A DNA stretch of 64,000 nt from Paenibacillus oenotherae (lineage in GTDB: Bacteria > Bacillota > Bacilli > Paenibacillales > Paenibacillaceae). Below the pieces are notes generated by a model. The model did no database searches, had not been told where the DNA came from, and was given only the letters and a program-made list of their open reading frames with translations. Shown here one piece after another: positions 26,897-35,168 of the stretch; position 1 is the stretch's first letter, and every line of letters begins with the position of its first letter. The stretch spans positions 62,001-126,000 of the forward strand of contig NZ_JAHZIJ010000007.1 of the NCBI RefSeq assembly GCF_019443105.1, given 5' to 3'. The position numbers were made by a program, and so were the translations under genes.

Positions 26897-28084
26897 TTAC
26901 TCATAACGTAGCGCCTCGATAGGTTTCTTTCGAGCTGCGCGGTTCGCAGGCAATAATCCGAAGAAAATGCCGATGACCATCGAGAATAGTACCCCGATGC
27001 CGATAATAGGCAAATCGATAAGCGGTGGCCACTCTGCGAAATACGCAACGACATTTGCGAAAACTAGCCCGATAATGATGCCAGCCATGCCTCCTAGCGT
27101 CGTTAGGATCATTGATTCAATCAGGAATTGAATCAGTATGTTTTGATAGCTAGCCCCCAATGCTTTCCGGATTCCGATCTCTCTCGTTCGTTCTGTCACC
27201 GAGACAAGCATCATATTCATTACACCCACTCCACCAACAACTAGGGAGATACTGGAAATCCCGCCCACGACGCTTGTCATGACTCGAGTGACCGTAGTTA
27301 GGATCGTTTTGAATAACTCCTGATTCAGCACCTCATAATGCCCGTCGAGTGTGCTGGTCGAATTAAGCACATCGACGGCCTTCTTGCTGACCAGTTCCAA
27401 CTGATCGGCATTGTACGTCTGGACGTCGACGGATTGTATATTGTCGTTATCGTACAGCACCGGCCATAGGGATCGGGGTATGATTATGCCGAGATCACTC
27501 TCCGACTTTGATGTATAAATACCAGTAATCTCGAAAGGTTCATTATTAATATAGATGATTGAGCCTGCTCCGATGGGGGGCAACTCTTCGCCGAGCTTCC
27601 CTGCCAGGCGCTCAGTTATACTGACAACCCGTTTACCTCCCTCCCATTCCTCATCAGTAAACGCCCGACCCTCAATGATATTTGCCTTAACTGCGTTCCA
27701 ATAGGTCCTATCGATCCCCTTCAGGCTGGCGCCACTATTATTCTGATAATAGGTGACATCGACGGTACTCTCGTTCAAGGCATAGATCTGCTTAATTTGG
27801 TCTATTGTTCGGAGTGCAATAATATCCTTATCCGAGAAATAAGCAGGGGCCTCCTTCTCAAATGTAAAATCATCCGTATTAGGGACATAGATAATTGTCA
27901 GCGTGTTCTCCTGCTGCCCGGCCAAATTGCTCTTCAGCATCGATTCACCGCCCCGACCGATGGCGACGACCCCAATCACCGCACCAACGCCAATGACGAT
28001 CCCGAATATCGTTAGTAGCGATCTCAATTTATGGTCAAATATTGACGAGATTGCAATTTCAAAGTTTTCGATTAAGATTTTCAC
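26897..28084 (-). CDS. MacB-type ABC transporter permease
   Basis: A 395-residue permease with one N-terminal membrane helix (RSLLTIFGIVIGVGAVIGVV), a large extracellular MacB_PCD domain (about 45-255) and three C-terminal helices of the FtsX type (SLVVGGVGVMNMMLVSVTER, REIGIRKALGA). This topology characterises exporters of peptides and antibiotics and self-immunity pumps such as AS-48EFGH and LnqDE-type systems. The start appears to be GTG 28084 behind AGGTGATAGG. It sits between its adaptor and ATPase genes. Confidence 0.93.
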   Translation of the reverse strand: MKILIENFEIAISSIFDHKLRSLLTIFGIVIGVGAVIGVVAIGRGGESMLKSNLAGQQENTLTIIYVPNTDDFTFEKEAPAYFSDKDIIALRTIDQIKQIYALNESTVDVTYYQNNSGASLKGIDRTYWNAVKANIIEGRAFTDEEWEGGKRVVSITERLAGKLGEELPPIGAGSIIYINNEPFEITGIYTSKSESDLGIIIPRSLWPVLYDNDNIQSVDVQTYNADQLELVSKKAVDVLNSTSTLDGHYEVLNQELFKTILTTVTRVMTSVVGGISSISLVVGGVGVMNMMLVSVTERTREIGIRKALGASYQNILIQFLIESMILTTLGGMAGIIIGLVFANVVAYFAEWPPLIDLPIIGIGVLFSMVIGIFFGLLPANRAARKKPIEALRYE

Positions 28085-28103
28085 AGCCTATCACCTACCC
28101 TAC

Positions 28104-29309
28104 CTAGCTTTCAACCATTTTTATGTTTTGCTCAATGATTTTCATGCCAACTAGAATATCTAAAGAAGGCGATTTCACAACCCGCTCCCCTTCTGATACG
28201 CCAGATTTAATCTCAATCATTTGATCGGATATCAGCCCTGTCTTGACCTCTCGCTGTTCCACCGTACCGTCGGCCGTTACCACATAAACTTTTTTCGACG
28301 GCTTCTTGTCGCTGTTCAAGGCTTGATCCCACATACCCTCGAATACACTCGAATATGGAACGGCTAGTACCTCCTTAACGACCGTCTGGATTTCTACATT
28401 GACATGTGATCCATTCGCCAGAGTATGCGTTCCTGACATCAAGCTTAGTTTAACGGGGTACGTGCTAATTCCCTTCTCTCCGGCTGCAGTCGTCTCAGCC
28501 GGTTGCTCATCACGGAAACTGATTTTACCTTTCCACTCCCGATTAGGGAAAACCTTCGACCGAAACAAGGCACTCTGTCCAAGCTGGACGTTTTCCAACT
28601 CATATTCCGATACATCAGCTTCAACAATTTGAGACGTCGATACCAGCTCAACAATCGGCTCACTTGGGACATAACCGTCATTTATCTGCAATACTCGACT
28701 GACGGTTCCTTCCAATGAGGAATATACAATCGTATCGGTGGCATCTCGTTCTAGCTCATCAATCGTTAATTGAGTCTCCTGCTCCGAGATGAGAATCCGC
28801 TTCTCATCCGTTTCCAATTGGGTGATCTGATCATGGAAGTGATTCATCTGCTCTTCATCCTGGCTACTCATCACTGTAGATAACTGCCGTTCGAGCCCTT
28901 TCCGTCGCAGCTCCAGCTCCTCCCGCTGGAGCTCTAAGCTTCGCAGCGCTAACTGCGCCCTCTTCATATCTTCCTTATTAGTACGTTGCATATATTTTAC
29001 AAGGGGTGTTCCCACCTGCACTTGGCCACCTTGCTGTACTAAAAATTTCACATCATCTCCTTTGTCAGTATCGAAATACAAAGTTTGTTTCATCTCCGGC
29101 TTTACGATCCCTGCGACAATAATGGTTTTAGCCATCCCTGCTTGTTTAACCATCACCAGCTCATAAATCATCTTCGTCGATTCGGATCGTAGCATCACCA
29201 TATACGCATAACCAAGGCCAAAGGCAGCAGCCGCAACAACTATGATAATGCCCCAAACCCAAATCCTTCTTGATTTCTTCACTTTGCCGAGTACAACTTC
29301 GGATTGCAA
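28104..29309 (-). CDS. Membrane-fusion (HlyD/MacA-like) adaptor of the MacB-type exporter
   Basis: An adaptor protein of about 401 aa: one N-terminal membrane anchor (IWVWGIIIVVAAAAFGLGYA), a split lipoyl domain (GGQVQVGTPLVKY), a long coiled coil (about 110-200, RAQLALRSLELQREELELR) and C-terminal beta-barrel domains. The start is uncertain: the frame is open to ATG 29408, but that part overlaps a large hairpin and lacks a ribosome site. TTG 29309 lies 9 nt after AGGAG and directly precedes the anchor, so I prefer it. Adaptor, permease and ATPase are contiguous. Confidence 0.85.
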   Translation of the reverse strand: MQSEVVLGKVKKSRRIWVWGIIIVVAAAAFGLGYAYMVMLRSESTKMIYELVMVKQAGMAKTIIVAGIVKPEMKQTLYFDTDKGDDVKFLVQQGGQVQVGTPLVKYMQRTNKEDMKRAQLALRSLELQREELELRRKGLERQLSTVMSSQDEEQMNHFHDQITQLETDEKRILISEQETQLTIDELERDATDTIVYSSLEGTVSRVLQINDGYVPSEPIVELVSTSQIVEADVSEYELENVQLGQSALFRSKVFPNREWKGKISFRDEQPAETTAAGEKGISTYPVKLSLMSGTHTLANGSHVNVEIQTVVKEVLAVPYSSVFEGMWDQALNSDKKPSKKVYVVTADGTVEQREVKTGLISDQMIEIKSGVSEGERVVKSPSLDILVGMKIIEQNIKMVES

Positions 29310-29341
29310 CCAGACCAACTCCTGCAGCTTGATTATAATGA

Positions 29342-29387
29342 CCCCTGCCTCGTGCAAACGATGGACTCCTTCACCATGAGGCAGGGG
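29342..29387 (-). promoter_or_regulatory. Intercistronic hairpin before the exporter genes
   Basis: Perfect 10-bp arms CCCCTGCCTC and GAGGCAGGGG with a 26-nt loop lie between the LytTR stop and the adaptor start. There is no T run, but TATAAT follows directly on the minus strand. It may be an attenuator, an mRNA-processing site or part of a promoter. Confidence 0.5.
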
Positions 29388-29414
29388 GACGTATTGGCAA
29401 ACACTCATAACACA

Positions 29415-29786
29415 TTAATTTGAATGCTCCTCTTTGCCATTCTCCATCTGCTCGAAACCCTCAATCATGTCCATACACAGCTTTTTCGAAACCAACGCAA
29501 CCTTTCCGCCCTTATACCTCGCTTCAAAGATATGGTCATTGACCGGTACAAGCTCTTGGATTCGTTTGAAGTTCACGATAAAAGATTTGTGTAAACGTTT
29601 AAAATTCGGAGGTAAAATGACGAACAATTCCTTCAACAATAATCTAGAATCTGTTACTTCATTCTCCTGATGAATATACGTCTTTTGATTTTGGCGTTCA
29701 ATGAAGTAAATTCGTTCGATTGGAACAAAGACAATCTTGTCCTTCCGTTTGACAATCAAGATGTTTCCCTTAATCGAAATGGACAT
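29415..29786 (-). CDS. Stand-alone LytTR DNA-binding protein (B)
   Basis: A 123-residue protein made almost entirely of a LytTR domain: VFVPIERIYFIERQNQKTYIH, then FKRLHKSFIVNFKRI. It lacks a receiver domain. Free-standing LytTR proteins, often paired with membrane proteins, regulate bacteriocin and competence genes. ATG 29786 follows AAGGTGAGG. It is the second LytTR protein in this cluster; the two are not close copies, so they may act together or on different promoters. Confidence 0.88.
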   Translation of the reverse strand: MSISIKGNILIVKRKDKIVFVPIERIYFIERQNQKTYIHQENEVTDSRLLLKELFVILPPNFKRLHKSFIVNFKRIQELVPVNDHIFEARYKGGKVALVSKKLCMDMIEGFEQMENGKEEHSN

Positions 29787-29837
29787 CGCAAAGGACCTCA
29801 CCTTACATAGATTTGGCCTGCCTTTCGTAGTCACTAG

Positions 29838-30074
29838 CTATCGATTTTTAGTCGCCAAATTAGCCTTTTTTACCATCCGAGCCGCATCAATCATTCCGTA
29901 ACCCCATATGGCCAGAAATACTAGTGCAAATACCGCAGACACGGATTGGCTACAACTTATCGCAATGACTGATAGTACAATGAATACAATTCCTCTAATT
30001 AGGGAACCGGCATAGATATGTCCAAGACCACAGAAAATGAACGATAATAATACAGCGATCCACTTCTTTTTCAT
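29838..30074 (-). CDS. Small TM2-like membrane protein
   Basis: A 78-residue protein with three hydrophobic stretches. It starts KKKWIAVLLSFIFCGLGHIYAG, the TM2/DUF5683-like pattern (PGLGHxY), and has a basic tail. ATG 30074 follows TTGGAGGC. Within the peptide cluster it could be an immunity or accessory protein, but this family is widespread and no specific role is shown. Confidence 0.75.
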   Translation of the reverse strand: MKKKWIAVLLSFIFCGLGHIYAGSLIRGIVFIVLSVIAISCSQSVSAVFALVFLAIWGYGMIDAARMVKKANLATKNR

Positions 30075-30172
30075 AAATAAAAGCCTCCAATATTCTATTT
30101 ACATTGTGTCAGATCTTGTTTCATTACTTACTCGACAAGCATTAGATCTTTGAATCAACCTATAATAATAAT

Positions 30173-30694
30173 TTATTTAGGAGCATGAAGATAAGCATGG
30201 AAGATACCTAGTAGAAGCAGTTCATGCTCAGTGAATGCAGGATCCAGCAGCTTGAAATTAGCTTTGGCCGGAATTGACAGCGTCTCTTTCCATTCAGCCA
30301 ACGGTTTCCCATCCATAATAATTTTTCCCCAGTCCATCAACGGTTTATTTAAGAGGTAGGTTTTTCCCTGGTATTCAAAATCAGTCTTTTCTCCAAGATC
30401 CATAATCTTCTTGTCTACCAAATGAATTTTCGATGTGCCCTCACTCGAATGATAGGTGATATAATATTGTCTTCTTTTAATGAACGTTCGGACCTGATTT
30501 GCCTCGACAACCAGTTTATGATTCGCATCTGTAATTCGATAATCGGCAAACATGGCCCCATCTGTCATGATATCCAGCAATCTCATTAAAGGATTTGAAT
30601 AAGTCCGTTCAATGTAGGCAACGACCTTTCCTTGAACATTCGTCACCTCGGATTTCTTTGTGGAATAGCGGTTATACATTCGGTATGTATACAA
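30173..30694 (-). CDS. Tubby C-terminal/LURP-one-like domain protein
   Basis: A 173-residue soluble, basic beta-rich protein: NPLMRLLDIMTDGAMFADYR, FIKRRQYYITY, DFEYQGKTYLLNKP, and a terminal hydrophobic helix ELLLLGIFHAYLHAP. This matches the bacterial tubby-C-like/LURP-one-related group (YxjI-like), whose function is largely unknown and which may bind phospholipid. It lies 17 nt downstream of LytTR-A on the same strand. The family call is moderate. Confidence 0.6.
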   Translation of the reverse strand: MYTYRMYNRYSTKKSEVTNVQGKVVAYIERTYSNPLMRLLDIMTDGAMFADYRITDANHKLVVEANQVRTFIKRRQYYITYHSSEGTSKIHLVDKKIMDLGEKTDFEYQGKTYLLNKPLMDWGKIIMDGKPLAEWKETLSIPAKANFKLLDPAFTEHELLLLGIFHAYLHAPK

Positions 30695-30711
30695 ATTGGA
30701 TTCATTCCTTT

Positions 30712-31041
30712 TTATGTTATAATTTCATTTATTTTTTCCTTTTTGATTAATGCCTTCTTCTGCTTCATGAATACAACCTCGTAGCAGGTCGCATTCATAA
30801 CTTGGATTTCAACAATTTGTCTCTTATTAATAATGAAGGAACGATGTGAGCGAAAAAAATCCGGCGACAATAATGTATGGATATTCTTCAAGGAGACGGA
30901 TGCCTTCACCGTTTTATCCACTGTATGGATATATGTATCGTTTCCAAGCTTCTCAAGGAATAAAATGTCGTTGATGTCGATGAAAACAATCTTCACACTG
31001 TCATGCAGCAAAATGTTATTCTCGTATTTAGCTAACCTCAT
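30712..31041 (-). CDS. Stand-alone LytTR DNA-binding protein (A)
   Basis: A 109-residue LytTR domain: VFIDINDILFLEKLGNDTYIH followed by FFRSHRSFIINKRQI and a lysine-rich C-terminus. No receiver domain is fused. It lies 54 nt after the SpoIIM-like gene. LytTR proteins bind paired 9-bp direct repeats; AGTT-containing elements lie upstream of both the peptide gene and the SpoIIM-like gene, though the spacing is not canonical. Confidence 0.88.
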   Translation of the reverse strand: MRLAKYENNILLHDSVKIVFIDINDILFLEKLGNDTYIHTVDKTVKASVSLKNIHTLLSPDFFRSHRSFIINKRQIVEIQVMNATCYEVVFMKQKKALIKKEKINEIIT

Positions 31042-31095
31042 CTTCTTTCATAGCCCCGCACATTCTGGCATTCCCCCTTGTACAAGTTAATGGGC

Positions 31096-31626
31096 TTAAC
31101 CTACAATCGCGTGAACGAGCGGGTTCGATACCAAAATTTCTAGCAAGGCTCCAACCATAAGCAGAACAACAGCTAATGGGATCTCCACCCGCAGCAATCG
31201 CTTGTTAAACACCCAGAACATCCTCTTTGATTCACGTCCTTTTTTAATAAAGATAAGAATTTTTATGTTCTGTATACAGGAACGTAGCACAAGGAACAGT
31301 ACGATTAATTCGAAAATACCGTGTATGAGGGAAACAGGGAAATAAATCAACGGAGGGATTCCACTTGCCTTCGCGGCGTAACCGATGGAGTAAAGGTTCT
31401 TAATAATGAATGGAATAGCCAAACCGACTGAGGATAGTACGTACATGAACAGAATGGTTACCGTATTGGCAATGAATACGAACCAGATAAAATGTGTTCC
31501 TAGCTTCTCAACATCTTCAGGTGATCTCTCGACTTCGGCATTGAAATAGCCGACCGTGAAGCAAACAACGACTAAAGCAATATAAATCATAGCCAGATTC
31601 CTCGTATTGACCAGTTTAACTGTCAT
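31096..31626 (-). CDS. SpoIIM/DUF95 family membrane protein
   Basis: A 176-residue protein with about five membrane helices and the family motif SLIHGIFELIVLF. ATG 31626 has an ideal ribosome site, AAGGAGGTGATTCT. DUF95/SpoIIM proteins are a hallmark of circular-bacteriocin operons (e.g. circularin A, uberolysin, carnocyclin, AS-48), where they take part in maturation or export; they also occur in sporulation. Here the gene lies directly downstream of a small hydrophobic peptide gene and upstream of LytTR and exporter genes, so the bacteriocin role fits better. Confidence 0.82.
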   Translation of the reverse strand: MTVKLVNTRNLAMIYIALVVVCFTVGYFNAEVERSPEDVEKLGTHFIWFVFIANTVTILFMYVLSSVGLAIPFIIKNLYSIGYAAKASGIPPLIYFPVSLIHGIFELIVLFLVLRSCIQNIKILIFIKKGRESKRMFWVFNKRLLRVEIPLAVVLLMVGALLEILVSNPLVHAIVG

Positions 31627-31752
31627 AGAATCACCTCCTTCGAGCGCAGAATCACATTCCATTCCAAGCAGCGTATTTCAACACCCTACGACCCCTTCCA
31701 TGTCTATTATCTTCAAACAAACCACTCACGGAAACTTTACTATAAATATCAT

Positions 31753-31783
31753 AAAAAAACATCCATTTACAGTAATAGGATGT
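31753..31783 (-). terminator. Second terminator downstream of the peptide gene
   Basis: On the minus strand ACATCC-N13-GGATGT is followed by a run of seven or more T. The stem is short, but the U tract is strong. Confidence 0.6.
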
Positions 31784-31844
31784 TAGTCCCATATTCTTAT
31801 ATGGTTATGATTTGCTATAATTCTGAACGATATCAGTGGACATT

Positions 31845-31879
31845 AAAAAGATGACCTCCGATGAATTCAGAGATCATCT
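31845..31879 (-). terminator. First terminator downstream of the peptide gene
   Basis: On the minus strand a 13-bp stem (AGATGATCTCTGA with TCGGAGGTCATCT, two G.U pairs) is followed by TTTTT. With the second stem-loop it would give an abundant short peptide mRNA and limited read-through to the operon. Confidence 0.75.
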
Positions 31880-31976
31880 ACTTGCTAGTTAATCCAGGGG
31901 CAGTATTTTATAAACCATCCACTAACCGATTCACAGGTTAACTAGTTAGAGTTACACTTGATTTTAAAACATTGAA

Positions 31977-32258
31977 TTAGAGCAATTGTGACAAATCCCA
32001 CAGAATGCCGATCACTTTCGCCAGCTTTGCTGCAGGTAGGAGATCAATGATGAATTTACCAATATCGATGATAATACCAGCAAGATCCCACCAACTAAAG
32101 CCGTCTGTTGTACGTATGATTGCCTTCAATTTGTACGCAATAGAAGCAGCGATTGTTGCAGCTTGTCCTCCTGGAATTAGGCCTACGAGAGCATCAACGA
32201 TTTTGTTAGCCACATACGTATAGCTTACCGAACCATCCGAGAAAAGTGAGTAAAACAT
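31977..32258 (-). CDS. Small hydrophobic helical peptide, candidate bacteriocin precursor
   Basis: A 93-residue protein with no recognised family. It shows four amphipathic or hydrophobic helices: YVANKIVDALVGLI, QAATIAASIAYKLKAII, WWDLAGIIIDIGKFIIDLL and AAKLAKVIGILWDLSQLL, a saposin-like pattern seen in circular and leaderless bacteriocins. There is no cleavable Sec signal. GLIPGG resembles a double-glycine site, but no C39 peptidase is present. ATG 32258 follows TTGGAGATGA. It has its own terminators and is followed by a SpoIIM gene, LytTR regulators and a MacB-type exporter. Function is inferred from context only. Confidence 0.6.
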   Translation of the reverse strand: MFYSLFSDGSVSYTYVANKIVDALVGLIPGGQAATIAASIAYKLKAIIRTTDGFSWWDLAGIIIDIGKFIIDLLPAAKLAKVIGILWDLSQLL

Positions 32259-33269
32259 TCAATCATCTCCAATCATATTTTGTATTTTGGAAGTTTCGCT
32301 TCCTCGGATATAACTATAGTCCAACTTTATCTACTATAAAATACCTCTATTGCAAACAATAGGAATAAGTATTTAAAATATACTGTATCGATAGGTGTTT
32401 GCATTAATTTAATAGATAGCAGAAAATAGTAGAAGCGAGATATACGTCAGTTTGATCACTTAATCATACGGTTTGTAATCTGTTGGCAGGTCAACTTGGC
32501 AGCGTCGGTGAAGTGCGAATCACCTCACTCTCTACTTGGCCAGTTGTAAGGCGAGACAGGTTGCTTCATACTGAAAAATGCGTAAAACAGCCCCCACCTT
32601 CGATGAGAAATGGCTTAATCGCTCGGTTGCTCCGGTTGCCCATTCTCCATGGAACGACAATAAAATACATTCTCCACTATAATAACTGCGGGACCAAAGT
32701 CTCAATCTATGTAAACCATCATGTCAGAGGAAAATAAAGTAGACTCGGCGTAGAAATCCGCAGCCGGCTACGACGGACAGCTGCTTGCTAAGCTTCAGCT
32801 CGCATTCCTGGTTTTCCCTGGACACGCCGGCGATGCGACCGGCTGCCGCATCGCCGGGATGCCCGCCAACCTCATTTCAATAGCCGTTATCTCTTATTGT
32901 TGCCAACGCAAAAACACCTTCAGGAGAATATCCCCCACACGGGACATTTTCTTGAAGATGGATTAGTTTGTTTCACGTTATGGGATCAATCCGGATTGTG
33001 TACCGGCAGCCACGGAGAACCGTGTCAACTTGCGTCTCAGTGCAGCAGAACGCTGTAGACTGGTTCGAAGAGCGTTTCAGTGTTTGTTTCATACGTTATT
33101 GAATCCAAAGCAATCCTGTTGCGTCAAATACATTTATACAACATAAACAATATTGGCTTGTTCTACTGAATACTCCTGGCAGCACAAATGCGTGTTTCGC
33201 GATTATTCATCCCAATTCATCACAAAATTCCTTATAAGGGGCTAACTTTTGGCCTGCCCCCTTTCCAAA
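32259..33269. other. About 1 kb without a supportable gene
   Basis: No frame here has a good start and family-like sequence. The first 130 nt upstream of the peptide gene are AT-rich and hold a GGAAG/CTTCC hairpin and AGTT repeats. A perfect 11-bp stem CCGGCGATGCG/CGCATCGCCGG lies at 32827-32857 in a GC-rich patch, where a minus-strand frame (GVSRENQECELKLSKQLS) ends at TGA and may be a gene remnant. Confidence 0.4.
32827..32857. repeat. Perfect 11-bp inverted repeat in a GC-rich patch
   Basis: CCGGCGATGCG and CGCATCGCCGG enclose a 9-nt loop (ACCGGCTGC). There is no T run on either side. The function is unknown. Confidence 0.6.
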
Positions 33270-34607
33270 CTAGCCATTGGCATTGGCGTTCATTCGTGCT
33301 ATTTCCTCATGAAGTCCCAGGTTCTCCATTTCCCGAATGAGCGCCTCATCTATACCGTCCTCATGATAAAAGTATTTATCGAGATTGAAGTGATAGTCTC
33401 GAATGAGTGCCAGCTTCTCCGCATACGTGGCACTCTTTAAGAACGTCTCCAACTCCCTCAAACCGATATCCTCGTCAAGAACAATCGCTTCATGCTGCTG
33501 CCCGCTGTCCGCAGGATGCACATTCACAATGCCCAGCTTATCCTGCGTCGGGACAAGTATTCGTTTCTCTCGTTCGGCTCGCACCTGCTGCGAATACGTG
33601 TAAGGATCACGGATGACCGGGGGATGCAGCTTAGCCTCCAGCCGTTCCAGAACAACGCGCTTGTATGCGCGATTCTCTTCCGTCTCCTCCAAGTAGGGCA
33701 CACCCATCTCCTTCAGTTGGTCGAGGTAATCTTGTTCATCTTGATAATCTATGTACAGCAAGCTCGAATCCATCATAACGATTCTGATGAACTCCCGGAT
33801 GTTGTTCGCCACAACCTCTGCAGGCTGGTCATGGCTCATAGGACTCACTATTACGATCGGAGCTTCCTCCAGATTGGGCGCCATTCCGAAATCGGTGAGA
33901 AACCCGTAATGTTCCCCGTCACCACCCGTCCACCCGAATGCAACAACATCCAATGGCGTGTTGAAATAGCCGCTGTGATGATAGGCCGGATAAAATCCGA
34001 GAACGCTTCCAACATCATAGCCTTCTTGATCAAGATCCTCGTATAACTCGCTTAAGGCATCCAACGTCGGGGAAAAGTCATATTTGCCGTAATTGGCCTT
34101 CATACTCTCTTCTCCTGACAGCTCGGGCTGCTCCTCTATGTCCTCGTACGTTGGGGGTTCTGCCGCCGCATCCTGATCGACAGATGTAATCATAATCGTG
34201 GAGGCGTCATCATCCCACACCACGTCTGCACGGCTGATGTCTCCCAATCGGTACATATCGATGTAAGCGACACCATTTACCATACGAATGTCCTCTTCTC
34301 TATCCAAGTGTAGATTAGTGCCATGGATGGTCAATGGTGTCCGATAGATGACTTCAATCAGCCCCGGTGAATTCTCCACCTCAAAGCCCATCTGTTCCAG
34401 CACCGCCTGTAGTGGGACAAACCGTTTTCTCCCGTCTTTCATAACGGCTTTGCTGGATTCAAGAGGTTTGCCGTCGATCAATGTACGGATTTGTGTGGTT
34501 TCCATATTCTTGCCCCCCTCGGTATCTGAGTCGACACATCCCGTCAAGGTACCGAGCAGGAACGAGAGGCTCATAACAGTGGCAATGACTTTTTGCATGT
34601 ATTTCAT
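33270..34607 (-). CDS. Lipoprotein with copper-amine-oxidase-N-like stalk and a SMI1/SUKH-like middle
   Basis: A 445-residue exported lipoprotein (LLGTLTGC lipobox near Cys24). Residues about 40-150 look like the Cu_amine_oxidN1/stalk domain common in Paenibacillus surface proteins (FVPLQAVLEQMGFEVE). Residues 185-300, with YPAYHHSGYFNTPLDVVAFGWTGGDG (split by aromatic residues) and a TDFG motif, recall SMI1/KNR4-like folds; this is tentative. The C-terminal third is helical and charged. ATG 34607 has AGGGAGCG upstream. It is probably monocistronic. Confidence 0.7.
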   Translation of the reverse strand: MKYMQKVIATVMSLSFLLGTLTGCVDSDTEGGKNMETTQIRTLIDGKPLESSKAVMKDGRKRFVPLQAVLEQMGFEVENSPGLIEVIYRTPLTIHGTNLHLDREEDIRMVNGVAYIDMYRLGDISRADVVWDDDASTIMITSVDQDAAAEPPTYEDIEEQPELSGEESMKANYGKYDFSPTLDALSELYEDLDQEGYDVGSVLGFYPAYHHSGYFNTPLDVVAFGWTGGDGEHYGFLTDFGMAPNLEEAPIVIVSPMSHDQPAEVVANNIREFIRIVMMDSSLLYIDYQDEQDYLDQLKEMGVPYLEETEENRAYKRVVLERLEAKLHPPVIRDPYTYSQQVRAEREKRILVPTQDKLGIVNVHPADSGQQHEAIVLDEDIGLRELETFLKSATYAEKLALIRDYHFNLDKYFYHEDGIDEALIREMENLGLHEEIARMNANANG

Positions 34608-34732
34608 TCACAGAATCGCTCCCTCTAGGTTATCAGTCCCTATCATAACCCGTTCAGCGTAATAAGAGGAAGTGAATTTTCCATATTTGGAAAGACCATC
34701 GACGCATGCGCCTCCCACCGCTATTAATCCGG

Positions 34733-35104
34733 CTAATCCCTATAATACGAAAGCACCCAGCCAATGCCGTTCCGATCCGTAATAATAGCTAGCAACCCGT
34801 TAAAGGGAGCCTCATACTTCTCCACATTAATATGCCCGCCAGTCGTCAGCTCTTCATAGACCTTGCCGAATTGCTCTTCTGTATCGAGCTTCAGCATGAC
34901 CTTCACATAGTTCCCTTTCAGAGACGGCCTGGCTGCGATCGTATCGGCGAAGGTGATCTTGGTGCTTTCGAAATGCAGTTCCGCATTTAACACCTTATCC
35001 TCCTGTTTTCTTAAAATTGTGATCTCACCGCCGAGCACGCTCCGGTAATACTCGATTTCTTCCTGGCAATTGTCCACCACGACAAAAGGACTTACGCTTG
35101 GCAT
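34733..35104 (-). CDS. VOC family protein, PhnB-like
   Basis: A 123-residue PhnB-type protein: PSVSPFVVVDNCQEEIEYYR, then NAELHFESTKITFADTI and the C-terminal NGLLAIITDRNGIGWVLSY. ATG 35104 follows GGGAGGTTAAG; the longer frame to 35194 overlaps the MarR gene and is unlikely. It lies 64 nt downstream of a MarR gene on the same strand and is probably in its operon and regulon. Confidence 0.85.
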   Translation of the reverse strand: MPSVSPFVVVDNCQEEIEYYRSVLGGEITILRKQEDKVLNAELHFESTKITFADTIAARPSLKGNYVKVMLKLDTEEQFGKVYEELTTGGHINVEKYEAPFNGLLAIITDRNGIGWVLSYYRD

Positions 35105-35168
35105 ACACTTAACCTCCCTATACTCATACTTGGCTCGTAAAAATTCAACCGCATGGGATGGAACGCCG

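Larger units (their letters stand above)
31627..31976. other. Interval between peptide gene and operon: two terminators and a likely promoter
   Basis: AT-rich. After the peptide gene come two stem-loops with T runs (31845-31879 and 31753-31783), then TTTATAGTAAAGTTTCC, similar to TTTTATAGTAGATAAAGTTGG upstream of the peptide gene. This suggests separate promoters with a shared regulator for the peptide and the operon. Confidence 0.5.

Noticed and set aside
29838-30074. Dedicated immunity protein of the peptide cluster
   Set aside because: The TM2/DUF5683-like sequence is a common family outside such clusters; location alone is not enough.
31977-32258. Double-glycine leader bacteriocin
   Set aside because: GLIPGG is present, but the cluster's ATPase has no C39 peptidase domain and the region before it is a hydrophobic helix, unlike a class II leader.
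32483-32737. Plus-strand 84-codon open frame in the gene-free kilobase
   Set aside because: No ribosome site, unusual residue mix and no family resemblance; probably chance.
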